Below are positions 5,600-5,728 of a stretch of 5,728 nt of DNA, piece after piece. The translations under genes were made by a program, and so were the position numbers. Under the pieces are notes generated by a model that did not search any database, was not told the origin of the DNA, and was given only the letters and a program-made list of their open reading frames with translations. Origin of the DNA: an uncultured Anaerotruncus sp. (lineage in GTDB: Bacteria; Bacillota; Clostridia; Oscillospirales; CAG-272); NCBI GenBank assembly GCA_905210995.1, contig CAJLZE010000091.1, positions 1 to 5,728 on the forward strand. The letters are read 5' to 3'. How positions within the stretch are numbered: the first letter of the stretch is position 1; every line of letters begins with the position of its first letter.

Positions 5600-5728
5600 T
5601 CGGCGCCGCTTTTGGTCGAGAACATAAAGAGGATCCGGTTGCGGAATCGGCTGAAATTCCGCACGCCGTAGGCGTTCCGTTTCAGGACCTTGATCCGGTT
5701 GTTACATCCCTCTGTGAACCCGTTCGTG
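5593..5728 (-). CDS. ISL3-family transposase, C-terminal 44 residues (partial)
   Basis: The minus strand, read from the right edge in frame from 5727 to a TAG at 5595-5593, gives TNGFTEGCNNRIK followed by VLKRNAYGVRNFSRFRNRIL. This is the typical C-terminus of ISL3-family DDE transposases (DDE_Tnp_ISL3, PF01610). The glutamate in TEG is probably the last residue of the DDE catalytic triad. The upstream part with the zinc-ribbon/HTH and the two aspartates lies beyond the window. No frameshift is visible in the portion present, so the element may be intact. The stop codon sits inside a long inverted repeat. Confidence 0.88.
   Translation of the reverse strand, partial: TNGFTEGCNNRIKVLKRNAYGVRNFSRFRNRILFMFSTKSGAEA

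Larger units (their letters stand above)
5490..5728 (-). mobile_element. ISL3-family insertion sequence, transposase 3' end side only
   Basis: The element runs off the window. Its inner part encodes the C-terminus of an ISL3-type transposase on -, and its outer end begins near GGCTCTATGTCAATAGTTGG (5490-5509), which looks like the terminal inverted repeats of this family. ISL3 elements usually duplicate 8 bp of target; the flank 5482-5489 (TAAAGATG) would be the copy on this side. The exact boundary is uncertain by a few bases because the other end is not visible. Confidence 0.8.

Overview
The window looks like a chromosomal segment from a fairly GC-rich member of the Clostridia (Firmicutes). 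Order-level placement, such as Oscillospirales or a related gut lineage, is inference. The clues are a short membrane-anchored DUF4830-type protein (a family I know mainly from Clostridia), frequent ATA isoleucine codons despite the high GC, AAGGAG/AGGAG-type ribosome binding sites, and an ISL3-type transposase resembling those of clostridial genomes.

Layout from left to right: (1) a 5'-truncated radA (DNA repair/recombination ATPase) on +, cut by the window edge; (2) a strong hairpin terminator between radA and the convergent gene, which also lies inside the last codons of that gene; (3) an AraC-family regulator with an N-terminal cupin sensor on -; (4) a divergent intergenic region of about 134 bp with two good promoter candidates whose -10 hexamers occupy the same bases on opposite strands; (5) a + strand two-gene unit: an FAD-dependent oxidoreductase of the GGNASSE type with a C-terminal beta-rich domain, followed with no gap by a glycerophosphodiester phosphodiesterase (GDPD) family enzyme; (6) a small gene for a membrane-anchored extracytoplasmic DUF4830-like protein with its own TATAAT box; (7) the end of an ISL3-family insertion sequence that starts five bases after the stop codon of that gene, with the last 44 codons of its transposase on -.

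How the genes work together: the AraC regulator, oxidoreductase and GDPD look like one catabolic cassette. The likely reading (inference) is that a small ligand, probably a sugar or sugar derivative, binds the cupin domain and switches the divergent promoter. The oxidoreductase and GDPD would then act in sequence on a cytoplasmic substrate. The substrate cannot be read from the sequence. radA and the DUF4830 gene appear to be unrelated neighbours, and the insertion sequence is a later arrival.

I see no CRISPR array, tRNA, rRNA, phage module or obvious defence system. The most interesting items are the poorly characterised oxidoreductase/GDPD pair, the overlapping divergent promoters, and the architecture of the insertion-sequence end.
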